DNA from: Dendrolimus kikuchii
Lineage: Eukaryota; Arthropoda; Insecta; Lepidoptera; Lasiocampidae
Reading direction: 5' to 3'
Assembly: GCA_019925095.2 (NCBI GenBank)
Contig: CM034398.1
Coordinates: 7,021,001 to 7,085,000, forward strand
DNA: 64,000 bases
Positions 35,936 through 48,400 of the stretch are shown piece after piece (within the stretch, counting starts at the first letter, position 1; each line of letters begins with the position of its first letter). The position numbers and the translations under genes were made by a program. Below the pieces are notes generated by a model that was given only the letters and a program-made list of their open reading frames with translations, did not search any database and was not told the DNA's origin.

Positions 35936-36522
35936 TTTTGCGTACCGACGTCGACGAACTTCAAGATAGCATTTAACTTTTGGTCGTACTATAGATAATA
36001 CACTAATTAATTTTTATTTAAAAAAATAATCAACGGTAAAACGAATGTTCAACTTTTCAAAGGGATTGCTAGTGAAATGTGAATTAATAACCACAGAAAA
36101 TATTGACTTAAAAGCGTAAGAAATACTACGCAAGTATTTCTGTAGTTTTAAGAATGTTTTGTATGTCAGACAAGTTACTAAGATTCATTCTTGACTATAG
36201 TGCCCTGGAATGTAACTTTCAAGCAACGAAAGGATTCGTGTAAATGTTTTGTTGCTTAACGTCACAGATACAAAAACTACTCCTAAAATAAAATAGAAGG
36301 TTAAGCCTATTTGTATTAACTCACATTTGTCAATTTTACTGGAAAACATAACATAAAGCTTCCCAATTTTCAATAGGAATTCATATTATTTACATTTTCA
36401 TTACAGTAACATTGTGCTGCAAAAATATAATAATTACGTCGGTCTCAAATTATTTTTTAAACCAAATACCGTTTTAACTTTCGAACTCCTTTATGTAATT
36501 ATCACACATTTACACATAACTA

Positions 36523-36528
36523 TTTATT
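36523..36528 (-). terminator. Candidate polyadenylation signal of TMEM104
   Basis: AATAAA on the - strand, about 32 bases after the TMEM104 stop codon. In such AT-rich sequence a chance match is possible. Confidence 0.4.
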
Positions 36529-36559
36529 ACATTATTTGTTTTCTTTATCACCATTATTG

Positions 36560-39500
36560 TCATAAATTCTTTTCAAATATGTGCACAGACACCAGTATTA
36601 TGCACACAAAGGACCATAGCAACACGAAAATAGCCCAAGCGACGTGCGAAAAGGGACTTTTATATTTGTTCGCTACACCCAAACCTAATAATGTGGAACA
36701 GTGTCGCCTAGCAGAGACTACGAGGAACGTCGGTATTAAGTACTGAATACCAGTACCTGCGTATGAACCGGTAAACTCTATCAATATACTTATATCCTCT
36801 AGAAAGTAAGTTAACAATATTGGTGGAGCAATAGTTATTATGGGAAACAATAATTTTCTTAAAACAAAATTGTACGACTCCAAACGCGTGGTATCTAAAA
36901 AGAGAGACTGTATATTGTTTCTTAACGTAATCGCTATGATTGGGAAGCTGGTAGAGAGCGTAAAAACTGGGAATAAAGTTAGGAAATACTCAATTATTTT
37001 AAGAAATATATTGTCATTATCAGTCGGTACGAAGTTGAGCGTGTAAAGTTCGTTAAGTTGCTTGAAGGCGAACGCTCCTGTGAACGCTAAGAGGAGATAA
37101 AACACACTTATGAGGGTAAAATCGAAGGCCAAGTGTAGACCGAGCCTATTTTTACCCCTTATTGGGCTTATGAGGCCCGGCAAAGAGTGATGGCACATGA
37201 AGGAATAGACGCACGCGCCGAACAGTGTCGGCATGCCGGTGATGTCGAATGCAGGTGGGTGACCTTGAGGCCCTCTCCCTATGAGGAGGTGGATCGCCAT
37301 TGATATCATTATCGTGAACGCTGTGGACAATTACATGAATAAACAATTAGTTCGACTCAAAATAAAAAACACACACGAGTTTATTGCTCCTCAAAGTAAA
37401 CAGGCAAAGAAAATAATAGTAGTTAGCGTGCGCTTTATGATGCGTTTGACAGCGATTTTCTCCATTTGCCTTGATTTGAGTTTTTATTCATTGTATTCTC
37501 TTAAATTTTCACGACTAGTATACATAATTAAAACTACTAAAGGCTTTAAGGGCAGCATTTTATTTGATTCTTATTTATTTCGACGTTTCGGCAACTTTTC
37601 AGTAGCCATGATTATGGAAGATAAAAATGTCAAGTGTCAATGAGAAATGTTAGTTAATATCTAGCGTACCCCCAACTTGTTCATTTTAATTATTGAATTT
37701 TTATTAAAATTCTTTCTTTCACAATATGCATAATTTGTCGGTTTACGAGATACTTTTATTACTTTACTTGGTTGTTTACTTTAGTGCATCATATAAAGTT
37801 ATCTTTTCTAAATACTCCATACATCGGTCGTAACACTATGATCCGGAAAATTTGATAGCAACACCGCCGTGCAAAATTATTATCGAATTAAAAAAAAATA
37901 ACAAAAAAAAATAAAGAAGTATGATCCTAGGAACACTTTTCCATCCTGTTTTGTTCGGCACATCTCACCAACGGATTCAACCGATAGTCAATTCATCTCT
38001 ACTTTCTTTACAAAATCGAAACTATTAAGATCTTTTTAATATCTTGAATAAATTGAGTGGGTGCCAGCCAACAATGGTATAGTTTACCCTACAACATTGA
38101 TTTAAATCTGTTGATATGTAAAGACATAAAAATAGACAAATTATCTTTTATATAAATTTAAATATTAGTATTGATTATTATTACGTGTATAATAGACTGA
38201 ACAAGGTTAGATAGACGAGTCAAGGCCATTATATATCGCTATACGTGTATATTTCATAACTTAACAGTCGTCATAATCATAACAACATTAACAAACTATT
38301 ATATCATTATTATTTAAATCAAGACAAACAATAGGTGTGCATTTCCGTAAATAAACATTACGCGTAATAATTACGATATAATGTAAATTTTAAAATAAAA
38401 TATTGATAAGCGTCAGTTGTATCAGCAAAGCGTATCATAAAAATAATTAGTCGCGGTTTCTTATTTTGAAAGAAACTACGACATTTATAGGTTGATATTT
38501 ATGGATGATATAGACGTATATACCCTTCGAACTGTTATATTCGTTCGTTAAGTCAAATAACAAAAAAGAAATAAAGAAACATAATACAGGTTATGTTTCT
38601 TTCCTGTTCTGTTCTATTGAACCTCTGAAATTAAGTTAGAAACAGAGATTTAATATTTTTACATCTCTATTTCAATTTAGTTTCTTTCTTGATACCAAAA
38701 CAAACTACGCGGATGATCTGTTGTCTTGAATATCCTACGAAAGAAAGTCCTGCGGAGAAATCCTACGTAATTTTTAACTTCGCGTCTTGTTCAGACAGTC
38801 TTAACTATCATTTTCTCTTCTTATCGACTACAAGTTATATATTATAAACAAACTTCCTCTTCGAGTTTAAAAACTGTTTTTTCTTTAAGAGTAAATTACC
38901 AGTGTGAGTGTTTGTGTAATAAAAGTTGTCGAAATCAAAAACCGTATTCCGCACGCATCTGATAGTTTGCTTGAAGGGTTAGAATATTGGAATAGATACT
39001 TTTGGAATAAATAATGATGTTTAAAAAATTTGCTATACTTACCCCAAAAGGGTTAATGTATAATTATATTTCATTAAAAATGTACATTAAGTATCGAATG
39101 AATGAATATGAACATTTGGTGTTCTTTTCTTACCCTACCCAGTATACTAATATACAAAGTCGCCGTGTATGCGCGACTAAATGCGAATTCCTATGCCACG
39201 CATAGTGACCGCTTTCGCACTTCACTCGGCATAAGAATAATATGAAACATAAAATGCAATCTTGGGAAGTCAGGCAGATTAACACATGTCACGAGAGCGG
39301 ATAATCTATAATATTATAAAATTCTACATATGCCATGTCTGTACATTGAAGCTATTATAAAAAAGACTACTGGAATAGACTATATAAATGATGGAGAACA
39401 CGATGCAATTTTTATTAGATTTATTGTCCGTTTGTCGGTTTCTTTTTTTGTTCGGGAATCACGTGAAAACTAATGGGCCCATTTCGATGCAGTTTACGCT

Positions 39501-42340
39501 GTAGACAGTAAATTCTTAAACTTAAAATATGCGCTACATTTTATGCTGGGAATCCCGAGGGTATTTTCCTGGGAGCAGTTGGAAGTTGTTCAGACGCATA
39601 AAAATTAGCTTATTCCGACACAGTTTCCATTATAACGATAGCTTACATTCTTTTTTTAAATGCTGCGATATTTTGTGTTCCGGGAATCCCATGGAAATTT
39701 TAAGTCAAGCGTGGACGAAGTCGCGGGCATATCCTAGTAATATATAATAAACTACCAACAAACATGAAAGAGTCACCATCTGTTAATATATTTAAACAGG
39801 AGGTGGCTAGTTGAGCGCACCTTTTATAGATATGATGAGTTTATGACAGATTTAAATCTATAATATTGTTACGAGTTAGCGGTACTCGAATTAATATGCC
39901 GTTAGAATTATTATAGAGTTTATTAGAACTATACACCACGTATAACATACAAATATAACCGAACACAACAAATCCAAACGTTAATGCAAAAGGTCGTAAT
40001 TCAATAAAACGCGCAAAATCCGTCATAATTAGATTCCCGAATGTACACACGTCACACCGGTATCGTAGTTGTAGCTCACTGACCCCTCTCTCAACCAGGC
40101 TGTCGTTTTATACTTCACAAATGCAAATGTGCCCGCCCGGCAACGTCGACACAATTTCCTAGAATTATTTTGTAATTGTAATCCGCAACACCTGGCTAAA
40201 GATGCTCCTGAGCTAGTACAATAGGACAATAGACTGTTCTCCGCAATAACTAGAAACGTATGCCAATAAATAAGTGAACAAAAGAAGACGATCATAAACG
40301 GATTACAATTAGTGCAAATGTCGACAGGTAATAATATGTGCGTTTACAGATCAGTAAGTGGAATTTATGTTTGTCGGGGCCTAAGTTGTAACAATATTAT
40401 AAAATTCAAATAATGCCATGTCTGTATGTTGACGCTAGTTAAAAAAAAACAACTGGAATAGGCTATATGAACGATGGAGAATACGGTACAATTTGTTTTA
40501 GATTTCGTTTTATACATAAAACTGACGTGTAACAAGCAGTATTATCAATAAAATGATTTTTGATTATAATAAAAACTTACCCAACCACCTCATTCCCGAA
40601 GTGAGCAATTGCAAATATTTGGTTTTTTGCACGTTGAAGAACACAAACGGTCCGATGAAGGCAATGAAGGTTAAGAGAGCTATCCTGTATATCTCAATTC
40701 GAGTGTAAGCCCCCGGCTCGGACGCTGTCGAGTTGAAACATATAAGTTCCTGCCAATCTGGTGCATTTGACATATTCGATGGAAGTGGTGAGCTGTAAGT
40801 ATGAACGACTTTTAGGCAAGTAGTAATTTTGGAATACATCACTTACTATTAATTATTTGACGGCCTCTGTGGTTGAGCGGGCTAAGTCTTAGCCGGTCGA
40901 TCTCACTGGAACGCAGAGGCTCCGGGTTCCATTCCTGGCATGGTAAATTTCGGAAACGAACTTTCTGTTATTTACTATAGTCTGGGTGTCTGGGATCGGC
41001 CCCAGAGTGGACCGTTGTATATTACTCGTAATACAAGCATAAGTTGCTTAACTTGGGGATATACAGTATGTGTGTTTGTCAGCCGATTATTTTTTTATTA
41101 TTATTAAAATCTACCCTATTAAGCAAACATTCAATTTACATAGTTGTGTACGCTGTATCATTAGGAATTTCATGATTTTTTACCCTTCCGCCGTCATTGT
41201 CACAGCTGGTCACATTCGCGAGACTCCTTCCTCTAGTGTAACATCACATATTTTGCAATTGTACATCAAGAAATTATTAAGTTAAAACAGCAGTTCCGTA
41301 ATTACTTTTATTCCCATTTAAATATTTTTTTAATAATTTAAACGCTATACTCATTCATATAAAGTTTTAAGACCCCTCCCACCCCTTGTCACAGAATGTC
41401 ACACTTCGTCGAAATCCCCCCGGCCCTAACGTTGACGTAATTTATGGTGGCCACTAGTGTTAACTTAAAAGTCCTAACTATGTTTCATGTGCCTTTTTAT
41501 GTTCTAGATATTGATCAATAGATGATATATGCGCTTCTGAAGTCCTAAAAAAGTCATCCCATCCACCCCATCCTTATCTTTTGTATTATGGCGTGAAAAA
41601 AATCAGGATTTATTCAACAACTTAATAAACCCTCAACGAAAATTGATTTGACGGAGAGTAATTTTTTAGATATGGTATTTTCGCTTACTTGCTTTTTCTA
41701 TGGTTCTACTACCAAATCGCAAAAACACGATTCGCTGCCATTAACCTGATATTAGACGGTTCATCTCTCTCTTTCATTTTCGTTGAATCAATCAATGTTA
41801 TCCATATACAAATAATCTCAACTTGTTAAATGTCATCGAAGACCGTTGCGTCCTCTGAGTTCTGTGCCTTTCAATTAAATCAAGTCAATTTTGTTGATCT
41901 GTCTAATATCAGTATTATGGAATTCTTCACTGTTCATAGTCCGACAAGCACTTGCCTAATCTTGTAACACGTAATTTAGTTTTTACCTATTAGCATTGGT
42001 TATCACTACCGTAATTGTTGTACTGACAATCAGAAGGATTATCTTATCTACATTATTTAGATTGATATTTCTATATCAAGAGATCTGATATCAAAATTAC
42101 CCTTTTCCATTGTAACAACGTGAAATAGTTATCTATTGGGTTTTTCTACTTTATACTACATACATAAAGGACTTTTTACAGCTAGAAATGAACAGAACCA
42201 AATCATGAATATTAAACCAAGATTATTTACTAGAACAGGTAAACTTGTTACAAAGGCCTATGTTTTAAACAAACGCATATTTAAAAAAATAGTCTTGACG
42301 CTTAAAACTATAACTTTCGAATTTGATGGGCTGTCAGGAA

Positions 42341-42417
<77 letters not shown>

Positions 42418-45400
42418 TCATTCCTGGGTTTCTACACTTTAGTATCGTTTCTTGTTTTAATATAATTTTAATCATTCATTGCCTTACCATTGTTTGAAAC
42501 TTTGACATTATTATTATTAATATAATAACTAAATAAGACAAAGGAATAGTTCTCGTCACATCATGAGCGGTCGGCGGAATCGGAGAGATCGCTTTGCGCA
42601 TTGAGCGTAGACAAAACGGAATGTTCCGATACGAGTAAAATTTGCTTAGAAGAAGACCCCAACAACAGATTACAATTGTACATGTCTCTTAAAAAATTAA
42701 TATTTTAATTTTCAATGTGATACGATTTATCGACATATGGATAACATTACGTTTTTGTATATTTACTCGAAGGGGATAAAATGTCATACTACGACAAAAG
42801 AAACGAAATTTCACTTGTGCATAGACCAAGTTAACCGCTCATCAATCATGCTGGAAACTATAACAACTGGCCATCATTTTGTTTTGATAAAGAATGGACC
42901 GTAAGGTATAGAAACCAGTAAATATCGACTGAATCGAATAGCGTCTGTCGTCGTTTTTATTTGTATAATAACGTATACAGTATAACATAAAGGTCGTATA
43001 ACACTTGAACCAACAGAATTGCATGGAAACTGACGATGTATATAAGATATTGTTACATTTATCTATTATACATATCGAAGCATTTAAAGCAAATATGTAT
43101 AGTAAATAAATATAAGAGCTAATTTCCCTATTCTTCGAATATCAACCCCTTGAGAAAAGCTTGTCCGTATGGCTATCATACTTTACATTGTATATTATCA
43201 TGCTCTCTCCTATAAATGCGAAATTGAGTTTATTTTGATGTGTTTTTTTTTCATGGCCTTAGATAATAAGAATGGGATGGATGGTAATTCAAGGCCCTCA
43301 AGCATTTTAAGAGCCGAAGTGCGAAACTAAGTCTTTTATAACAAATAGCATTTAATGTTTAAGGGTCACGTCCGTCCGACCGTCCGTCTGTCCGTCTGTT
43401 TTTACGTGCAACAGTCATTTTTCTTAGAAATCACTGGGTTTATTTGTTTTCAACGTATGTTTTTAATGTTTTTTTTTGTGGAGGTCAATCGACTTGCGAC
43501 CCCTAAGTCCATGCGCCCGGGTGCCACGTATCCCTTGCATCCCCTAGTAAAGACGGCTCTGTATGAATTATATTTAGAAAGTGTTTCACTAAGCAATCAG
43601 GACGTCCAGATTTTTCCTGTTCCATTCTATTGCGAGCATTACCATTATGAACTCAAGTGGAATGGATTATGGAGCGTTGATGTCATTAACGAATTACAGA
43701 AATGGGAGTTTTTGGCGGGAACTGAAAGGGGACGTTGTGCTGTGCAGTTTTATTTTCTAAAAATGTGTAAAATTACTCTAAAATGAACAATCGTTGTAGG
43801 ATATTGATAGTTTTTGAGTAGTAATTATGTGTTTTTGCGAGAAATGTGAACTATATAGCCAAATGTGGCTTTTCGAGTTTTCACAAGAAGTCCGTTGAAT
43901 GACGTCGATTGTAGCCTACAATACAACGGCGTCTGGCTTAAAGGCCTAGTTGCCAAGCCTCAAACTTAAAAAAAAAATACACAAATGTCATTGGTCGATG
44001 TATGATTGACTTGAAAATCTCGCCCTTGTCAACGTCTCGATATTGATGTTCTGTGGTCAACGCCCACTTCAACCCGCCTTTTGAGATGGGCTGTGAGCGC
44101 TGCGTGAGCAAAAATTATCGCGAATTAGTAACGTTTTCGTCGCGATCATTAATTACCACAGTGGTCGTTATGTAGAATGGATGAAGTAGCATTGTGAGCA
44201 ACTGGTTGAACGAACGCTTAGTAGGCACTTTAGAGACTGGAAGTGAAAGTAGGATATTTTTCTAAAAACCATGACTTCCTTCAGAGACTTACATTTACTC
44301 CATGTCTAATAGAAAGTCCAAAAGTAATATATAAAAACCAATCAATTCCGCTTACCATATGACATCCATAACAGATTTGGCGACGGCTGCGGAATATATG
44401 GACAGATCGCCGTACAAATATATACAGAGTGTACAATAGAACATAATACACCCCGTTTTGCTCAGGAATATATTGGCCATCTCGCCGAGCTCCACGCGAC
44501 GATCGAGACTATAGTATCGGGATGGTATCGTTTCACCGCATACTAGTGGTTCTTCCAAGTCACCGAAGTTGTTTTGGCTGTTTGAAGGACCTTCATCCGA
44601 ATCATGGTCCTGAATCTGCAATTTCATGTTGTTTATTGTAATTGACCAAAAATTATAGGCTTTTTTTTGTGTATGTTGTAAATAAAAATTAGGGGTATTG
44701 TAGAAACAGAGAATATGTGATAATTTTCTTTTTTTTATTTACGTTTTTTATTAGAAATATGGATATGCCCGTGACTTCGTCCATGCTTGACTTGAAATTG
44801 CCGCGGGATACCCGAGACGCAAAGTACCGCAGCATTAGAAAATAATGTAAAATTTTTTTTAGTGAAAACTGTGCCGGAATAAGCGGAATAATTTTTATAC
44901 ACCTGCACAACTACAACCGCTTCCGGGAAAATTTTGCATGTTAATTAAATGACGGTACAGTCACGTACCGGGATATGGCAGTATCTTTTTCGAATATACC
45001 GGTAATTAACTGTCTTTATAATTTGAATTGATAATGTTTTCAAGTCCTGATTACAACTGATGACGTTTTTACTAAAATAATAATTTTTTTTTATAATAAA
45101 ACACAACAAATATAACTAACTAAAATGAATCTTTGAAGTGATACAAAAAAATTCTGTGCAATTTTTTAGAAATTATTTTAAGAGCACATGAACTATACTT
45201 ACGCTGTCCCTCTTAATAGCTTGCAGCCTCTTCCATTTCAGCACAGCATTGGCACAGGCCATAGTTTCGATGACATAAGTGGCTGTCATGAAGCTCATGA
45301 ATGCGAGAAATACCAGAGACATGGTACTTAGGCCCCAGCCTGCCCGAGCGAAGACTGCTGGCAATGTCAAGGCTCCAGTGCCCACAATCAAGTTGAATAT

Positions 45401-48400
45401 ATATGTTAAACCCACCTAATAAACAAAATATCATAGAAACAATCATTTAAGTGTCTTAACATTAAATCTCTAGTTTGTATTTAGTTAACGCTTCAAAGCA
45501 CATGTTCCAATTTTCATTTATTCTCCTGCTACATGGTATTCGGTACCAGTGCTAGATTTACATATAGGTCAGTGAAGCAGGGGCCTATGGCGACAAAATT
45601 TTGGGGACACCAAAATATTAAAAGCAAAAATATAAGTAAAATTCAAAAACTGATTTCAATTAAGTTTTATTATTTATGTATATACAAATTACGGGTGCTG
45701 GGCGTGGCATTTACCTAGGGGTTCTGTTTCTGATAAAATTGTTGCGCAACCATATATAGGGCGACATTTCAAACGGGGGCTAGAGCTGCAGCCATCTTAA
45801 ATGAGACCACTGTTCAGTATCATTGTGAGACTATAGATACATACACCTTATAATATCGAGAAAACATTTCTTTGACCTACGAAATCCAGTATCAACCAAA
45901 ACTACATAATAATAATATATAAATATGTTGGGAACTTAAACTAGTTATCTAAAAGAACAAATTTGTTGACAGTTTTGAAATAGAAAATTTTCCAGAACAA
46001 TAAATCAATACCCTATAACAATACGACCGCTGTGGTTGAGCGGGCTAAGCCTTTGCCGGTGTACCTCACTGCAACGCAGAGCTTCCGGGTTCGATTCCTG
46101 GTATAGTAAATTTCGGAAATATATTTTCTCCGTTATTTACTATGGTCTGTGTGTCTGGGATCGGCCCCAGAGTAGTCCGTTGTATATTACCCATAACACA
46201 AGCGTAACTTGCTTAATTTGGGGATATACAATATGTGTTTTTGTCTACTGATTATTTATTTATTTAATACATTTATATCAACTTCCATTATACTAGGTTC
46301 ATTCCTAAGGCCCATAAAGGAAAAATAAAAATATACAAATGATCCATATGCACATCTACATAATAGTTCAGGTGGATAGTCATAAAGTATTAAAAACATT
46401 ATTATGAAAATATACAACAATTAATTAATATAAAAATTATCTCAAGCATTTAGTGATTTACGAAGAGCATTTTCTAACAGTATAAAAAAAATTATCTGTA
46501 GAAAAAATATAATTTATTTATTATTGTAGTCTGGAATAGCAAAAATACTTAATTACATTAAAGACTATTTTGTCTATGTTTATACAAGGAAATGATTGGA
46601 ATTTATTTATATTATTATTTGAAATATTCTTGTTGTAATTAATATAGATAACAGCAGTAACTAACATGTAACATAAAAATGCAACATAAAATATAATAAA
46701 TATTTTATGTTACACTTCAAAATATACTAAAATATAATGATTTCTCCATTACTTTTTACGGTTTTCTATGTAATGTGAATATGAGTTTATTTAAACATTT
46801 TTTATATTATAACTTTTAGAAAATACTTCAGGATATGGGTTCATAAGTTAAGGTAAATGAAGACAAAATAAGTGTTCTTATAATATAATAAGAGTCATAA
46901 AAAACAAAAATTACTTTTAAAAAAGTTGGTTATTTTCAGTTAAGGTAGGACAATAATCTACTACGGTTGCTCATCACGAGCATCTGCCACACAACAATGG
47001 CCAGGAGAGGCCCACTTCTGCCTTTCTACCAGGTAGGAACTCGCTACCCTCCCTCTCCACCCCTCCCATTACCTATAATAACTGCGACCTATATCTATTC
47101 TGCACCCACATTAATATCTCAAGAATTACATGTCTCCGAGACATGGTAGTTGCAGAAGGGAGAAGTACTCGCCCCCCCCACTACTTGAAATTCTAACTAA
47201 CTAACTCCGTTGGCTCAGCGACACAAAGTGAGTCTTGACCTCCGAAAGCTCTCTTCCTACTCTCACACACATCGTGCACTTACTAGTGGCCACTATGATC
47301 ACATCAATAAGTTTCTTTGCGATATGAAAGTTCCTAAGAATGGTATACAAGGCAGCTTGGTCTATACTATCATATGCTTTTCTGAAGTCTACAAACAGTG
47401 CGTAGATACTCTGAGCGTACTCCCACCTCTTTTCCTTCAGCTGTTTCAGGAGGAATATTTGGTCTATCGCACTACGATTTCTGCGAAAGCCACACTGGTA
47501 ATCGCCAAGGATTCTTTCCATGTAGAACTCAATCTTTCCAGCAGCACATAGGATAGGACCTTGTAAGCAGCTGGCAGTAGTGCTATTCCACAATAGTTAT
47601 TGCATCTCTTCTTACATCCTTTCTTGTGAATAGGACTAATTATTCCTGTAGTCCACTCTAGTGGGTGTCTTTCTACTTTCCATATTGTTTTTAGGAGTTC
47701 ATAAGTTGGACTACTCTTCCACTGTACTTCCACAATTCCAAAGGAAGGTTATCGATCCCGGTGTTTTATTATTCTTAAGCCGCATTATAGCTTTCCTTAC
47801 CTCATCAAATGTAGGGGATGCTACTTCCTCCATATTATCCTCCACCTCTTGCTTGATTAATGCTTCTGGTGGTGGGCTATTGAGAAGGTCATGAAAATAG
47901 TCCCTCCACATTGTTTTAATTTGCATGTATCTGTAATAAGATTCCCAGAGTTATCCTGCAAAATTTGAACAGTGGTTTGGTATCCTTTTTTGACAGTTCT
48001 TATTTCCTGGTAGAATTTTCTAGATTCGCCTGCTTGTATGAGAGTTTCCATATTTTGAACTAAGCTTTCTAAGTGTTCTCTTCGGGCTCTTTTTATAGCT
48101 GTCTTAATGTAGTGTCTACTTTTTTCGTATTCTTCATTCCATCAACTGTCTTGTGCGGCTAAGACCTTAAACTGTCTTCTTTTCTCAATAGTGTTGTCAC
48201 ACTCTTGGTTCCACCATTTTCTTCATTTATTTTTCTTCACTCTATCTAACACCTTTATTGCAGTCTCTTTCATTATGGTTTTCATGTTATTCCTTCCCTC
48301 ATCTAATTTCTCATCAATTATTAAATCTTTAAATCTATTACTTATTTCTAATTTGTTTGTCATTTATTTCTCATTTGTTCCTAATGGTTTGTATTTTAAG

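Noticed and set aside
42136..42465. 109-codon open frame with Tyr/Ile and Thr/His repeats
   Set aside because: It is created by the (TA)n(CA)n microsatellite; no splice sites or homology.
46030..46100. Possible tRNA gene (box A and box B present)
   Set aside because: Part of a SINE repeated five times in the window; no complete cloverleaf or anticodon arm.
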